Source of the DNA: Rugosimonospora acidiphila
GTDB lineage: Bacteria > Actinomycetota > Actinomycetes > Mycobacteriales > Micromonosporaceae
Reading direction: 5' to 3'
DNA: 64,000 nucleotides
NCBI RefSeq assembly: GCF_039543385.1
Contig: NZ_BAABJQ010000016.1
Span: 151,248-215,247 of the forward strand
The position numbers and the translations under genes are program-made. Positions 1 to 10,349 of the stretch are shown one piece after another; the stretch's first letter is position 1, and each line of letters opens with the position of its first letter. The notes under the pieces are model-generated. The model was not told the DNA's origin and did not search any database. It saw only the letters and a program-made list of their open reading frames with translations.

Positions 1-2112
1 GGCCTGGGCACCACCGTGGCCCTCTTCGCCGGTGCCGCGCCGGCCGCCTGGCTGCCGGTGGCCGCGCTGGCGCTGGTGTTCGGGCCGGTGCTGTGCTGGG
101 CCGGAGCGCTGGCAGCCGCACCCGAGGCGGACACCGACACGGACTCCAACGCCGCGGCGGCACCGGCCGGGCACACCACCGACCCCGGGTTCGCCGGCTA
201 CCCGATCCTGGCGGTACCGGTGGGCACCGCGCTGGCCGCGACCGCGTACCGGCTGGCCGGCGCCCGGCCGTTCGACCCGGCATCGGTGGCGCTGGGCCTC
301 GGCGTGCTGGCCGCCCTGGCGGTACGGGAGTGCTTCACGCTGCTCGACTTCCGCCGGTACGCCCGCCTGATCGCGGCGCGGGAGGCCCGGTTCCGGTCGC
401 TGGTCACCGGCTCGACCGACATCACCGTGGTGCTCGACGCCGACCTGGTGGTGACCTGGCAGTCGCCGGCCTCGGCGCACCAGTTCGGGCTGCGCGACCA
501 GGACGTGCTGGACCACCCGTTCATGGCGCTGGTGCACCCCGAGGACGCGGCGGCGGTACGGAAACGGCTGATCTCGATGCACGGCGCCCAGCCCGGCGGC
601 ACCGCCGCGCCGGTCCTGCTGTCGGCGCGGCTGCGCGACGGCGACGGCCACTGGCGCGAGACCGAGTCCACGGTCAGCGACCAGCGCGCGGTGCCGGAGG
701 TCGGGGCGCTGGTGGTGCACGTGCGCGACGTCGGGACGCGCCGGGAGGTGGAGCGCGCGCGGCGGCGTAAGGCCCTCATCGATCAGCTGACCGGGCTGGC
801 CAACCGTCGCCAACTGCTGGACACGCTCACCGCGATGCGCGCGGTACCCGGACAGCCCGGCGCACTGCTGATGATCGCGTTGAACGCGCCCACCGATCGG
901 ACCGGCAAGGCCAACACCGGCGATGCCAACACCAGCAGTGCCAGCAACGGCGGTGCCAGCAACGGCGGGGGTCGGCGCGAGGTCGCCGACGAGGTGCTCA
1001 TCGAGGCCGCCCGGCGCCTGCGCGGCACGATCGCCGCGTCCGACCGGCCGGCCCGGCTATCCGGCACCGAGTTCGCGGTCGCCACGGCAGAGGGCGCGGT
1101 CCGGGCGTACGCGCTGGCCAACCGGGTGCTGTCCGAGCTCAACCGGCCCTACCAGGTCGCCGGGGCCACCGTGTGCCTGACCGGCGTCGTCGGCCTGGCC
1201 GAGTTGGCCGCCGCGGACGGCGCCGCCGACGCGCTCAACCGCGCCGGGCTGGCCGTGCGGCGGGCCGGGCAGCTGCGCGGCGGCGACCGCGTCGAGTGGT
1301 ACGACGAGGCGCTGGAGGCCGCCCTGCTGCGCCGGTTGACGCTGGAGCAGGAGCTGCCCGGCGCGCTCGCCCGGGGCGAACTGGACCTGGTCTTCCAGCC
1401 CATCCTCGACCTGGTCGAGGACGTACCGGTGGGCGCCGAGGCGCTGCTGCGCTGGCGGCACCCGAAGCGGGGTACCGTGCCGGCCGCCGATTTCGTGTCG
1501 GTGGCCGAGGACCTGGGCCTGATCGACGAGATCGGCGAGTGGGTGCTGCACCACGCCTGCCGGCAACTGGCCGGCTGGCTGCACGACGGGCTGGACCTGT
1601 GGTTGTCGGTCAACCTGGCCGCCCCCCAACTCGCCGCGCCCAACCTGGTCGCCCGGGTCGGCAGGGTGCTGGACAACCACCACATCCCGGCCGAGCGGCT
1701 GGTCCTGGAGATCACCGAGCAGGGGCTGGGCCCGGACCGGCAGGGCGCCGTGGCGCAGCTGACCGGGCTGCGGTCGCTCGGCGTGCGCACCGCCCTGGCG
1801 AGCTTCGGCACCGGACCGGCCCCCCTCGCGTCCGTGCGCCGGCTGCCGGTCGACGTGCTCAAGGTGGATCAGGCGTTGTTCACCGGCACCATCGCGCACA
1901 CCGGCCCGGCCACCCCGATGATCGACGTGGTCGTGGGGCTGGGCCGCCGGCTCGGCCTGGAGATCGTCGCCGAGCGGCTGGAGGACGAGGCCCACCTCGA
2001 CCTGGTACGGGCCGGCGGGTGCCGGTACGGGCAGGGGTTCCTGCTGGGCCGCCCGGAGCCGGCCGAGCACTTCGAGGCGTACCTGGAGACCCACCGCTCC
2101 CCGACCGCCTAG
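1..2112 (+). CDS. Membrane PAS-GGDEF-EAL protein with degenerate catalytic motifs (5' end cut by window)
   Basis: The frame is open from base 1, with a GTG at 16 the first possible start inside the window, so the N-terminus is probably missing. The visible protein has an Ala/Leu-rich membrane region (about residues 1-110), a PAS-like domain (about 120-245), a GGDEF-type domain opening with LTGLANRRQLLDTL, and an EAL domain (about 440-690). The GGDEF signature is reduced to LSGTEF. The EAL domain keeps EALLRW, SVNLA and LEITE, but the metal-binding DDFGTG loop reads ASFGTG. Both cyclic-di-GMP activities are therefore probably lost, and the protein may be a sensor or binder. Family identity is clear; inactivity is inferred from the missing residues. 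Confidence 0.85.
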   Translation, partial: GLGTTVALFAGAAPAAWLPVAALALVFGPVLCWAGALAAAPEADTDTDSNAAAAPAGHTTDPGFAGYPILAVPVGTALAATAYRLAGARPFDPASVALGLGVLAALAVRECFTLLDFRRYARLIAAREARFRSLVTGSTDITVVLDADLVVTWQSPASAHQFGLRDQDVLDHPFMALVHPEDAAAVRKRLISMHGAQPGGTAAPVLLSARLRDGDGHWRETESTVSDQRAVPEVGALVVHVRDVGTRREVERARRRKALIDQLTGLANRRQLLDTLTAMRAVPGQPGALLMIALNAPTDRTGKANTGDANTSSASNGGASNGGGRREVADEVLIEAARRLRGTIAASDRPARLSGTEFAVATAEGAVRAYALANRVLSELNRPYQVAGATVCLTGVVGLAELAAADGAADALNRAGLAVRRAGQLRGGDRVEWYDEALEAALLRRLTLEQELPGALARGELDLVFQPILDLVEDVPVGAEALLRWRHPKRGTVPAADFVSVAEDLGLIDEIGEWVLHHACRQLAGWLHDGLDLWLSVNLAAPQLAAPNLVARVGRVLDNHHIPAERLVLEITEQGLGPDRQGAVAQLTGLRSLGVRTALASFGTGPAPLASVRRLPVDVLKVDQALFTGTIAHTGPATPMIDVVVGLGRRLGLEIVAERLEDEAHLDLVRAGGCRYGQGFLLGRPEPAEHFEAYLETHRSPTA

Positions 2113-2137
2113 CGGCGGTCTCAGCGGGTAGCGCGGT

Positions 2138-3544
2138 TCAGCGGTTGGCACCCACCGGCGCGGGCCCGGACGTTCCTGGGGTGCCCGGTGTGTCCACCGT
2201 CCCGGCGCGCACCCGGTCCCGGGTATGCCAGGCGATCACGAACACCATCAGCCACAGCCCGCCCAGCAGCGTCGAGGCGATGACCTCGCTGGGCCAACTC
2301 CAGCCGACATAGACGCGGGCCGCGCCGACCACGAACACCAGCCCGGCCGCGGCCGTCCAGGCCGGTACCGCGATCCGCCAGCCGAAACGCCGGGACAGCA
2401 GCCATGCCAGCATGCCCAGGCTGGCGGCGACCACCGCCGTCTGGTTGGGGAAGAAGCCCGGCCTGGGGGTGGCCTGCGGCGCCCGCTCCCAATCGGCGGC
2501 CAGCGAGATGATCACCAGCGGGAGGAACGCACCCCCGGTGCCCAGCACCCCGACCAGGTCCACCCGCCACACCCGCGAGCGCCAGTTCAGCGCCACGGCG
2601 AGCACGCCCACCAGGACCACCAGGAAGGTCCCGCGCAGCGTCAGCAGGGTGTCGGTGGCCACGCTCACCGCCGCGTGCGTGCGCCGGGACGACACCCAGT
2701 GGGTGATGAACGGGTCCGCCAGCAGCAGCCCGCTGTTGCGCACCAGGTGGTCGACCGCCCAGGTCAGCGCGTACCCGACGCCGAGCAGAGCGAGCCCGCC
2801 GCCGAGCACGTTGACGGCGACCGCGCCGCCCACCCCGATCCGCTCGGTGAGCCAGCCGAATGCGGCCCGGTAGGCCCGGTCCACGAACCGCAGCGGCGGC
2901 CAGGCGGCCAGCCGCTTACCCAGGTCGGCCATGGGATCCGGGTGGCGGCCCAGGTAGCGGCCGATGAGCACGATCGCCACGATCACCACCACGAGGGTGA
3001 GCAGGGCGCTGGTGGCTTGCCCGAACAGTTCGGTGGCGGTGGCGTACGAGCGGCCGGCCAGGTACCCCACGACCACGGTGCCGCCGGCCACACACGCCAC
3101 ACCCACCGCGTTCCAGGGCAGAAAGGAGCTGTACCGCATGCCGGACATGCCGGCCAGACGGGGCACCAGGGTACGGGCGAAGGCGATGAACCGGGCCATC
3201 AGCACCGCCCGGCCGCCATGCTTGAGCAGCAGTGCGTCCGCCTTCATCCAGCGGTGCTCGCCGACCCGCTGCCCCAGCCGGGTGTGGCGCAGCCGAGGCC
3301 CGACCCGTCGCCCCTCGAAATAGCCGACGCTGTCGCCGATCAGGCCACCGGCGATCATCAACGGCACGGCGATCCCGAGGTGCAAAGTACCCCGATAGCA
3401 CAGAAACCCGACGACAAGCAGGGTGATCTCGCCGGGCGCGACCAATCCGAGTATTGTTGCGGTCTCGCTGCCAACGATCACGGCGGCGAGGAGATAGATC
3501 AACGCCGGTGGCCAATCGGCCAGGGCGCTCAATAGCTGACTCAC
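2138..3544 (-). CDS. DedA (VTT)-PAP2 fusion membrane protein
   Basis: A 468-residue polytopic protein. The first 200 residues are a DedA/VTT domain with the typical GDSVGY-(F/Y)-G segment and the MARF segment before helix 4. Residues of about 230-450 resemble a PAP2 (type 2 phosphatidic acid phosphatase) domain. The PAP2 active-site blocks are weak: PRPGFFPNQT stands where PSGH is expected, and ARVYVGWSWPSE stands where SRxxxxxHxxxD is expected, so phosphatase activity is doubtful. The GTG start at 3544 is preceded by a GGGGAG ribosome site. It is divergent from typA. A role in membrane lipid transport or turnover is a family-level guess. Confidence 0.82.
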   Translation of the reverse strand: MSQLLSALADWPPALIYLLAAVIVGSETATILGLVAPGEITLLVVGFLCYRGTLHLGIAVPLMIAGGLIGDSVGYFEGRRVGPRLRHTRLGQRVGEHRWMKADALLLKHGGRAVLMARFIAFARTLVPRLAGMSGMRYSSFLPWNAVGVACVAGGTVVVGYLAGRSYATATELFGQATSALLTLVVVIVAIVLIGRYLGRHPDPMADLGKRLAAWPPLRFVDRAYRAAFGWLTERIGVGGAVAVNVLGGGLALLGVGYALTWAVDHLVRNSGLLLADPFITHWVSSRRTHAAVSVATDTLLTLRGTFLVVLVGVLAVALNWRSRVWRVDLVGVLGTGGAFLPLVIISLAADWERAPQATPRPGFFPNQTAVVAASLGMLAWLLSRRFGWRIAVPAWTAAAGLVFVVGAARVYVGWSWPSEVIASTLLGGLWLMVFVIAWHTRDRVRAGTVDTPGTPGTSGPAPVGANR

Positions 3545-3669
3545 GCCGCTCCCCGTAACATGCTCCGATCTTGCCAGCCCGCAGTGCGAGCTAAAGTGGC
3601 ATATCGGACGGTCCCCCGAAGTTGGGGGGCAATCTCAGGGATCGCCCCGACACCCCGGACAATGGAAGC

Positions 3670-5531
<1,862 letters not shown>

Positions 5532-5535
<4 letters not shown>

Positions 5536-6371
5536 TCGACGGCCTCGACGACGTACCGGGGACCGTGTCGGTCTGGTGCGCGCCGCTGGGTTCGGCGGCT
5601 CCCCGGTACGAGAGGCTGCCCGACGAGCGGCACTACGCCGCGAGCACGATGAAGGTCGCCGTGCTCGCGGCGCTGCACCGGGCGCACGAGGCCGGCCGGC
5701 TGGACCTCGACGCGCCGGTACCGGTGCGCAACCGGTTCGTCTCGGCGCTGGCCGGGGCACCCGAGTTCAGCCTGGGCGGCCCGCGCGACGACAACGACGA
5801 CGCGGTTTGGGACCGGCTGGGCGGCGAGGCCAGCCTGGCCTGGCTGGCCGAACGGATGATCGTGCGGTCCAGCAACCTCGCCGCCAACCTGGTGCTGGCC
5901 CACGCCGGCTCGGACGAGGTGGCGCGGGTCTGGCGGCTGGCCGGCGCCACGCACAGCGCCACCCCGCGCGGCATCGAGGACTACGCCGCCCGGGACGCCG
6001 GCATCGACAACCTGGTCACCGCGGCCGACCTGGGCCGGCTGCTGGACGCGCTGGCCACCGGCGCCCTGGCCGGCCCGGACGGTACGGCACGGATGCTGGC
6101 CACCCTGTTCGCGCAGGAGCACCGGGAGGACCTGGCCGCCGGGCTGCCGACCGGCACCCGGGTGGCGCACAAGAACGGCTGGGTACACGCGGTGCGGCAC
6201 GCGGCCGGGGTGGTGTACCCGGACGACGCCGACCCGTACACGATCGTGGTCTGCACGACCACGACGCTGGCCGGGCGCAAGGAACCCGACGGCCGGGACG
6301 CCGCGTGCGACCTGATCGCGCGCATCGCCCGGGCGAGCTGGGACGCCCGCGTGCCCCGACCGGTCGGCTGA
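5532..6371 (+). CDS. Serine hydrolase of the class A beta-lactamase fold
   Basis: 279 residues starting at GTG 5532, which overlaps the typA stop as GTGA, so translation is probably coupled. The active-site triad blocks of serine penicillin-recognising enzymes are present: STMK (SxxK), SSN (SxN) and HKNG in the KTG position. No signal peptide is visible, unlike secreted beta-lactamases, so this is more likely a cytoplasmic or unconventional hydrolase than a resistance determinant. Substrate unknown. Confidence 0.8.
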
Positions 6372-6423
6372 CCGGCGCTGCGACCGGCCCGGCCCGGCGC
6401 GACGAACAGGACCAGGCCGGCCG

Positions 6424-7587
6424 TCAGGCCAGCGCCTGCTCCAGGTCGGCCACCAGGTCGTCGGGGTGCTCGATGCCCACGGAGATGCGGATGCTGCCCG
6501 TGCCGATGCCGACGGCGCGCAGTTCGTCCCCGTCGAGCTGCCGGTGTGAGGTACTCGCCGGATGCAGGATCAGGGTTTCCGTCCCGCCCAGCGACGGCGC
6601 GAGACGGATCAGCCGTACCCTGCCCAACAGCGCCAACCCGGCCTCGAACCCGCCGGCCAGGTCGAAGCTGAACGTCGCCCCGAACCCGGAGAGGAACTTC
6701 GCGCCGATCGCGTGGCTCGGATGGTCGGCCAGGCCGCTCCAGTGCACCGCGCTGACCGCCGGGTGCGCGGCGAGCCGGCCCGCGACCACGGCCGCGTTGG
6801 CCTCGTGCGCCCGCATCCGCAGCGGCAGGGTGTGCAGGCCACGGATGGTCAGCCAGGCGGCGAACGGATCGGCGGCGGCGCCGAACTCGACCGCGTGCCC
6901 CCACAGTTCGCGGTGGTGGGCCTCCTCGGCAAAGACCGCCACGCCGCCGGTGACGTCGGTGTGGCCGCCGAGGTACTTGGTCGCGGAGTGCACGACGATG
7001 TCGGCCCCGTGCGCGATCGGCTGGCAGTGCACCGGCGAGGCGAACGTGTTGTCCACAATGGTCAGCAGGCCCGCCTCGCGGGCGACCGCCGAGAGCGCCG
7101 GCAGATCGCTGATGTGGCCGGTCGGGTTCGAGATCGTCTCCAGGTAGAGCAGCCTGGTATTCGGCCGGATCGCCGAACGCAGCTCGCCCGCGTCGTGACC
7201 GTCGATGTAGGTCGTCTCGATGCCGTACCGCTCGGCGAGATCCCGGAGCACCGTGTAGGTGCCGCCGTAGAGCGAACGCTGCGCGACGACGTGGTCGCCG
7301 GTGCGCAGGAGCCCGTGCAGCAGCATGTTGATGGCGCCCATGCCGGAGGAGGTGGCGAGCGCGGCGGCACCACCCTCCAGGTCGGCGACTGCCTGTTCGA
7401 GGGCGCGCACGGTGGGGTTGCCGAACCGGCCGTAGACGTAGGCGCCGTCGGGCCGGGTCATGCTGTCCGCGAGCACGTGCGGGTCGTCGAAGGCGAACGA
7501 CGAGGTCTGGTACAGCGGCACGGACAGCGGGGTGCTGCCGGCGACGGGAGGGGCGGTGATGTGGACCGCGCGGGTGTCCGGATGCAT
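6424..7587 (-). CDS. Cys/Met metabolism PLP-dependent lyase/synthase (cystathionine gamma-lyase or methionine gamma-lyase type)
   Basis: 387 residues of the trans-sulfuration PLP family. Visible blocks are the N-terminal PLYQTSSFAF, YGRFGNPT, the PLP-phosphate site SSGMGAI, LLYLETISNPT, the cofactor aspartate in IVDNTFASP, and the Schiff-base lysine in SATKYLGGH. The reaction could be gamma-elimination on cystathionine or methionine, or gamma-replacement; the motif set does not separate these. The start at ATG 7587 follows GGAG and gives the typical family N-terminus (MHPDTRAVH). It is convergent with the serine hydrolase. Confidence 0.9.
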   Translation of the reverse strand: MHPDTRAVHITAPPVAGSTPLSVPLYQTSSFAFDDPHVLADSMTRPDGAYVYGRFGNPTVRALEQAVADLEGGAAALATSSGMGAINMLLHGLLRTGDHVVAQRSLYGGTYTVLRDLAERYGIETTYIDGHDAGELRSAIRPNTRLLYLETISNPTGHISDLPALSAVAREAGLLTIVDNTFASPVHCQPIAHGADIVVHSATKYLGGHTDVTGGVAVFAEEAHHRELWGHAVEFGAAADPFAAWLTIRGLHTLPLRMRAHEANAAVVAGRLAAHPAVSAVHWSGLADHPSHAIGAKFLSGFGATFSFDLAGGFEAGLALLGRVRLIRLAPSLGGTETLILHPASTSHRQLDGDELRAVGIGTGSIRISVGIEHPDDLVADLEQALA

Positions 7588-7712
7588 GGCTCCGATATTC
7601 GGCAGCCGCCCGGGTGCGGTCCATAGCCAATGCGGGCACATTGGTTTTGCCGATGAAACGAATGGCGGCCCGCTGCCCGCGGTGCCTCTGCCCGCGCGGC
7701 TTTCTGCCCGAG

Positions 7713-8516
7713 CTAGCGCGCCGGGCCCAGCAGCCGGCCTCGCAGCCGCGCGAGCGCCATCTCGTCCAGGCCAAGCCCGACCCGCAGGTACGCGTCCATC
7801 GAGCCGTACTCGCGGTCGGCCTCGGCGAACGCCTCGTCCAGGTACTCCGGGGCGGCCACGAAGACCGGCCGCACCAGCTCCGGGTCCACCCCGCGCCGGG
7901 AGGCCATGGCGGCGAGGATCGCCTCGTTACCGGCGGCCGAGACCTCGTTGGTCAGCAGGTAGTCGGCGCGGATGGTGTCCCGGTCGGCGCCGAGCGCGGA
8001 CAGCAGGATCGCGCTCAGCCAGCCGGTGCGGTCCTTACCGGCGCTGCAGTGGTACAGCATCGGGCCGGTGGCGTCGGTGATGCGCTGCATCGCGGTGGCG
8101 AACCCGGCCCGGGCGGCCGGTGACGACACGAACCACCGGTAGATCGACAGCATGGCGCCGGGGGTGCCCTCGGTGCCGAGGTCGACGAAGGCGCTCAGGT
8201 CGTGGCCGAGCAGTACGGCCGAGACGTAGGTGAAGACCGGGTGCGCCGGATCAAAGATCGGAATGTGTGCGACCTGCGGGCCGGCCGGGAGCCGGTCGGG
8301 CGGCGCCACGTCGATCTCGCTGCCGTGGCGCAGATCGAGCAGATCGGTCAGCCCGCACCGGCCGAGCCGGGTCACGTCCTGGTCGGTGAGCCGGCCCAGC
8401 GCGGGCGCCCGGTACAGCAGGCCCTCGCGGACCGTACCGCCGCCCGCCGGCAGGCCGCCCATGTCACGGACGTTGGGCGCGCCCGCCAACCCCAGAGATC
8501 GCCGCACCTCGGTCAC
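7713..8516 (-). CDS. Protein-tyrosine phosphatase-like phosphatase (DSP family)
   Basis: About 267 residues with the catalytic P-loop HCSAGKDRTG (CxxxxxR with the KDR form seen in bacterial tyrosine/phosphoinositide phosphatases such as MptpB-like proteins), and the N-terminal NVRDMGG typical of that group. Cys acts as nucleophile and Arg binds phosphate. GTG 8516 (VTEVRRSLG) is preferred because the alignable part begins there; an in-frame GTG at 8564 is possible. No strong ribosome site is seen at either. Confidence 0.85.
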   Translation of the reverse strand: MTEVRRSLGLAGAPNVRDMGGLPAGGGTVREGLLYRAPALGRLTDQDVTRLGRCGLTDLLDLRHGSEIDVAPPDRLPAGPQVAHIPIFDPAHPVFTYVSAVLLGHDLSAFVDLGTEGTPGAMLSIYRWFVSSPAARAGFATAMQRITDATGPMLYHCSAGKDRTGWLSAILLSALGADRDTIRADYLLTNEVSAAGNEAILAAMASRRGVDPELVRPVFVAAPEYLDEAFAEADREYGSMDAYLRVGLGLDEMALARLRGRLLGPAR

Positions 8517-8644
8517 CGGGCCAGTCTGCCCTACCCGCCCACGATCGCCCGACCGGGTCGCCACCCGGTACCCGACCGGGTCAGGCCCTCCGCCACGCGC
8601 CTCGCGCGCCGCGTCTCCCCGGCGTGGAGCCGCTTTCCCGGCGG

Positions 8645-9700
8645 TCAGCGGCCACCGGCGTCGCTGCCGGCACCGGCCGGATCGGCGCTCGGCCCGGGGA
8701 TCCGGGGGGCCTGCTCCGGATTCCCGGCAGCCGCATCACGGCTCGACTTGATCAGGCTGGCCACCGTGGCCACCAACAGCGCGCCCGCGATCACCGTGAG
8801 GGACAGCCAGATCGGAATGTGCGGCGCCCACGGAATCGGCTTCCCGCCGTTGAGGAACGGCAGCTTGTTGGTGTGCAGCGCGTCCAGGATCAGCTTCACG
8901 CCGATGAAGCCCAGGACCGCGGCCAGCCCGGTGGACAGGAACACGAGCCGGTCCAGCAGGTTGCCCAGCAGGAAGTACAGCTGCCGCAGCCCCATCAGGG
9001 CGAACACGTTGGCGGTGAAGACCAGGTACGCCTGCTTGGTCAGGCCGAAGATGGCGGGGATCGAGTCCAGCGCGAAGATCAGATCGGTGGTACCCAGCGC
9101 GACCATCACGATCAGCATCGGCGTGAAGGTCAGTCGGCCGGCGCGCCGCACGAGAATCCGCGCCTCGTGGTATTCGCGGGACACCGGGATCACTCGCCGG
9201 GTCCAGCGCAGCAGCGGGTTCTCCTTGAACTCCGGCTCCTCGCCCGATCCTTGCCGCGCGAGGTTGATCGCCGTGTAGAGCAGGAAGAGGCCGAACAGGT
9301 AGAAGACCCATTCGAACCGGTCCAGGGCCGCCGCGCCCACCGCGATGAACAACCCCCGCAGGATCAGCGCGAACCCGATGCCCACCAGCAGCGCCTTCTG
9401 TTGATAGGCCCGTGGCGTGCGGAATCTCGTCATGATCACGACGAAGACGAACAGATTGTCGACGGACAGGCTGTACTCGGTGAGCCATCCGGCGAAGAAC
9501 TCGCCCCCGTACCGGCCGCCGTATCCGAGCGATATGCCGATGCCGAACACCACCGCTAGCCCGACGTAGCACGCCACCCAGAGCAACGACTCGCGGATGG
9601 ACGGCGTGTGCGGCCGCCGGCCGATGATCAGCAGATCCACCGCGAGCATGGCGATCAGGCCGACCAGGCTGACGATCCACATCAGGAGCGACACGTGCAC
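8645..9700 (-). CDS. TerC/Alx-family integral membrane protein
   Basis: 351 residues with about nine hydrophobic segments and the TerC signatures EYSLSVDNLFVFVVI and DLIFALDSIPA (conserved acidic residues in the membrane). TerC/Alx proteins are linked to tellurite resistance and to manganese efflux or metal insertion during protein secretion. GTG 9700 is chosen because GGAGG lies 8 nt upstream. The C-terminal 35 residues are a Gly/Ala/Pro tail. A riboswitch-like leader precedes it, which supports a metal-homeostasis role. Confidence 0.92.
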   Translation of the reverse strand: MHVSLLMWIVSLVGLIAMLAVDLLIIGRRPHTPSIRESLLWVACYVGLAVVFGIGISLGYGGRYGGEFFAGWLTEYSLSVDNLFVFVVIMTRFRTPRAYQQKALLVGIGFALILRGLFIAVGAAALDRFEWVFYLFGLFLLYTAINLARQGSGEEPEFKENPLLRWTRRVIPVSREYHEARILVRRAGRLTFTPMLIVMVALGTTDLIFALDSIPAIFGLTKQAYLVFTANVFALMGLRQLYFLLGNLLDRLVFLSTGLAAVLGFIGVKLILDALHTNKLPFLNGGKPIPWAPHIPIWLSLTVIAGALLVATVASLIKSSRDAAAGNPEQAPRIPGPSADPAGAGSDAGGR

Positions 9701-9734
9701 AGCAAAAACCTCCGAAACCACGTAAGTGACTCCA

Positions 9735-9850
9735 GAGGTCTCCTCCGCCGCCGGCCCGGTCCTTCCGGCGACCCGGTGGCTGACGACACCGGGTGGCTAG
9801 GCCACCGTGCTGACGACGCCGTCACATAGGGAGTACTCCCCTCCTGCTGT
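9735..9850 (-). promoter_or_regulatory. Candidate yybP-ykoY (manganese) riboswitch leader of terC
   Basis: Read on the minus strand, the leader contains GGGGAGTACTCCC, then CGTCGTCAGCACGG and a GC-rich helix series (GGTGGCC/GCCACC, CCGG/CCGG), and ends about 35 nt before the GTG start. The GGGGAGTA block and the CGTCA-x-ACGG block are the recognisable conserved parts of the yybP-ykoY motif, and TerC/Alx genes are classic targets. This is called by eye; a covariance-model search would settle it. Confidence 0.6.
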
Positions 9851-10003
9851 TCCTATTGTCCCTGATAACCCGGCCGGCGCGCGAGTGGGGGCGCGTGCCG
9901 ATCCCAGGACATGGCATAGTCCCTGGTCGGGCGGCCCGTCGGGCGCTACCCGGCGAAGCCGCCGGTGTGCTCCCCGGCCGGCGGGTATGGCAGGCTACCC
10001 CGC

Positions 10004-10291
10004 ATGGTGCTCGAAGTTGCTCTCATCGACGTGATCCCCGGCCGCGAGGACGAATTCGCCGCCGCCTACGGCAAGGCTCGCGAGATCCTCGCCGATGTGG
10101 AGGGTTGCCGTTCGATCCGGATGACTCGCGGCGTGGAGAGCCCGTCGCGGTTCGTGCTCCTGGTCGAGTGGGACTCGCTCGACGCGCACCTGGACAACTT
10201 CCGGGCCACCGAGCGCTTCACCACCTGGCGCGGGCTGATCGGCCCGTACTTCGACGGGGCGCCCCGGGTCGAGCACTTCGAGGACCTTTAG
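10004..10291 (+). CDS. Antibiotic-biosynthesis-monooxygenase (ABM) superfamily small protein
   Basis: 95 residues (MVLEVALIDVIPG...) with the ferredoxin-like dimeric alpha/beta-barrel pattern of ABM proteins: VIPGREDEFAAAY, GCRSIRMTRG, SRFVLLVEWDS and HF at the C-terminus. Members are small cofactor-free oxygenases, haem-degrading enzymes or stress proteins. Nothing here fixes a substrate. ATG 10004 is the first start that gives the compact domain. Confidence 0.78.
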   Translation: MVLEVALIDVIPGREDEFAAAYGKAREILADVEGCRSIRMTRGVESPSRFVLLVEWDSLDAHLDNFRATERFTTWRGLIGPYFDGAPRVEHFEDL

Positions 10292-10349
10292 CCCTCGGGG
10301 CGGCGCCACTGACGGCCAGCGCCGTCGGGCGCCGCCCGGTCTGGTCCGG

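Noticed and set aside
2225..3535. Long plus-strand open frame opposite the DedA-PAP2 gene
   Set aside because: Gln/His/Arg-rich antisense shadow typical of high-GC DNA; the minus-strand frame has clear membrane domains.
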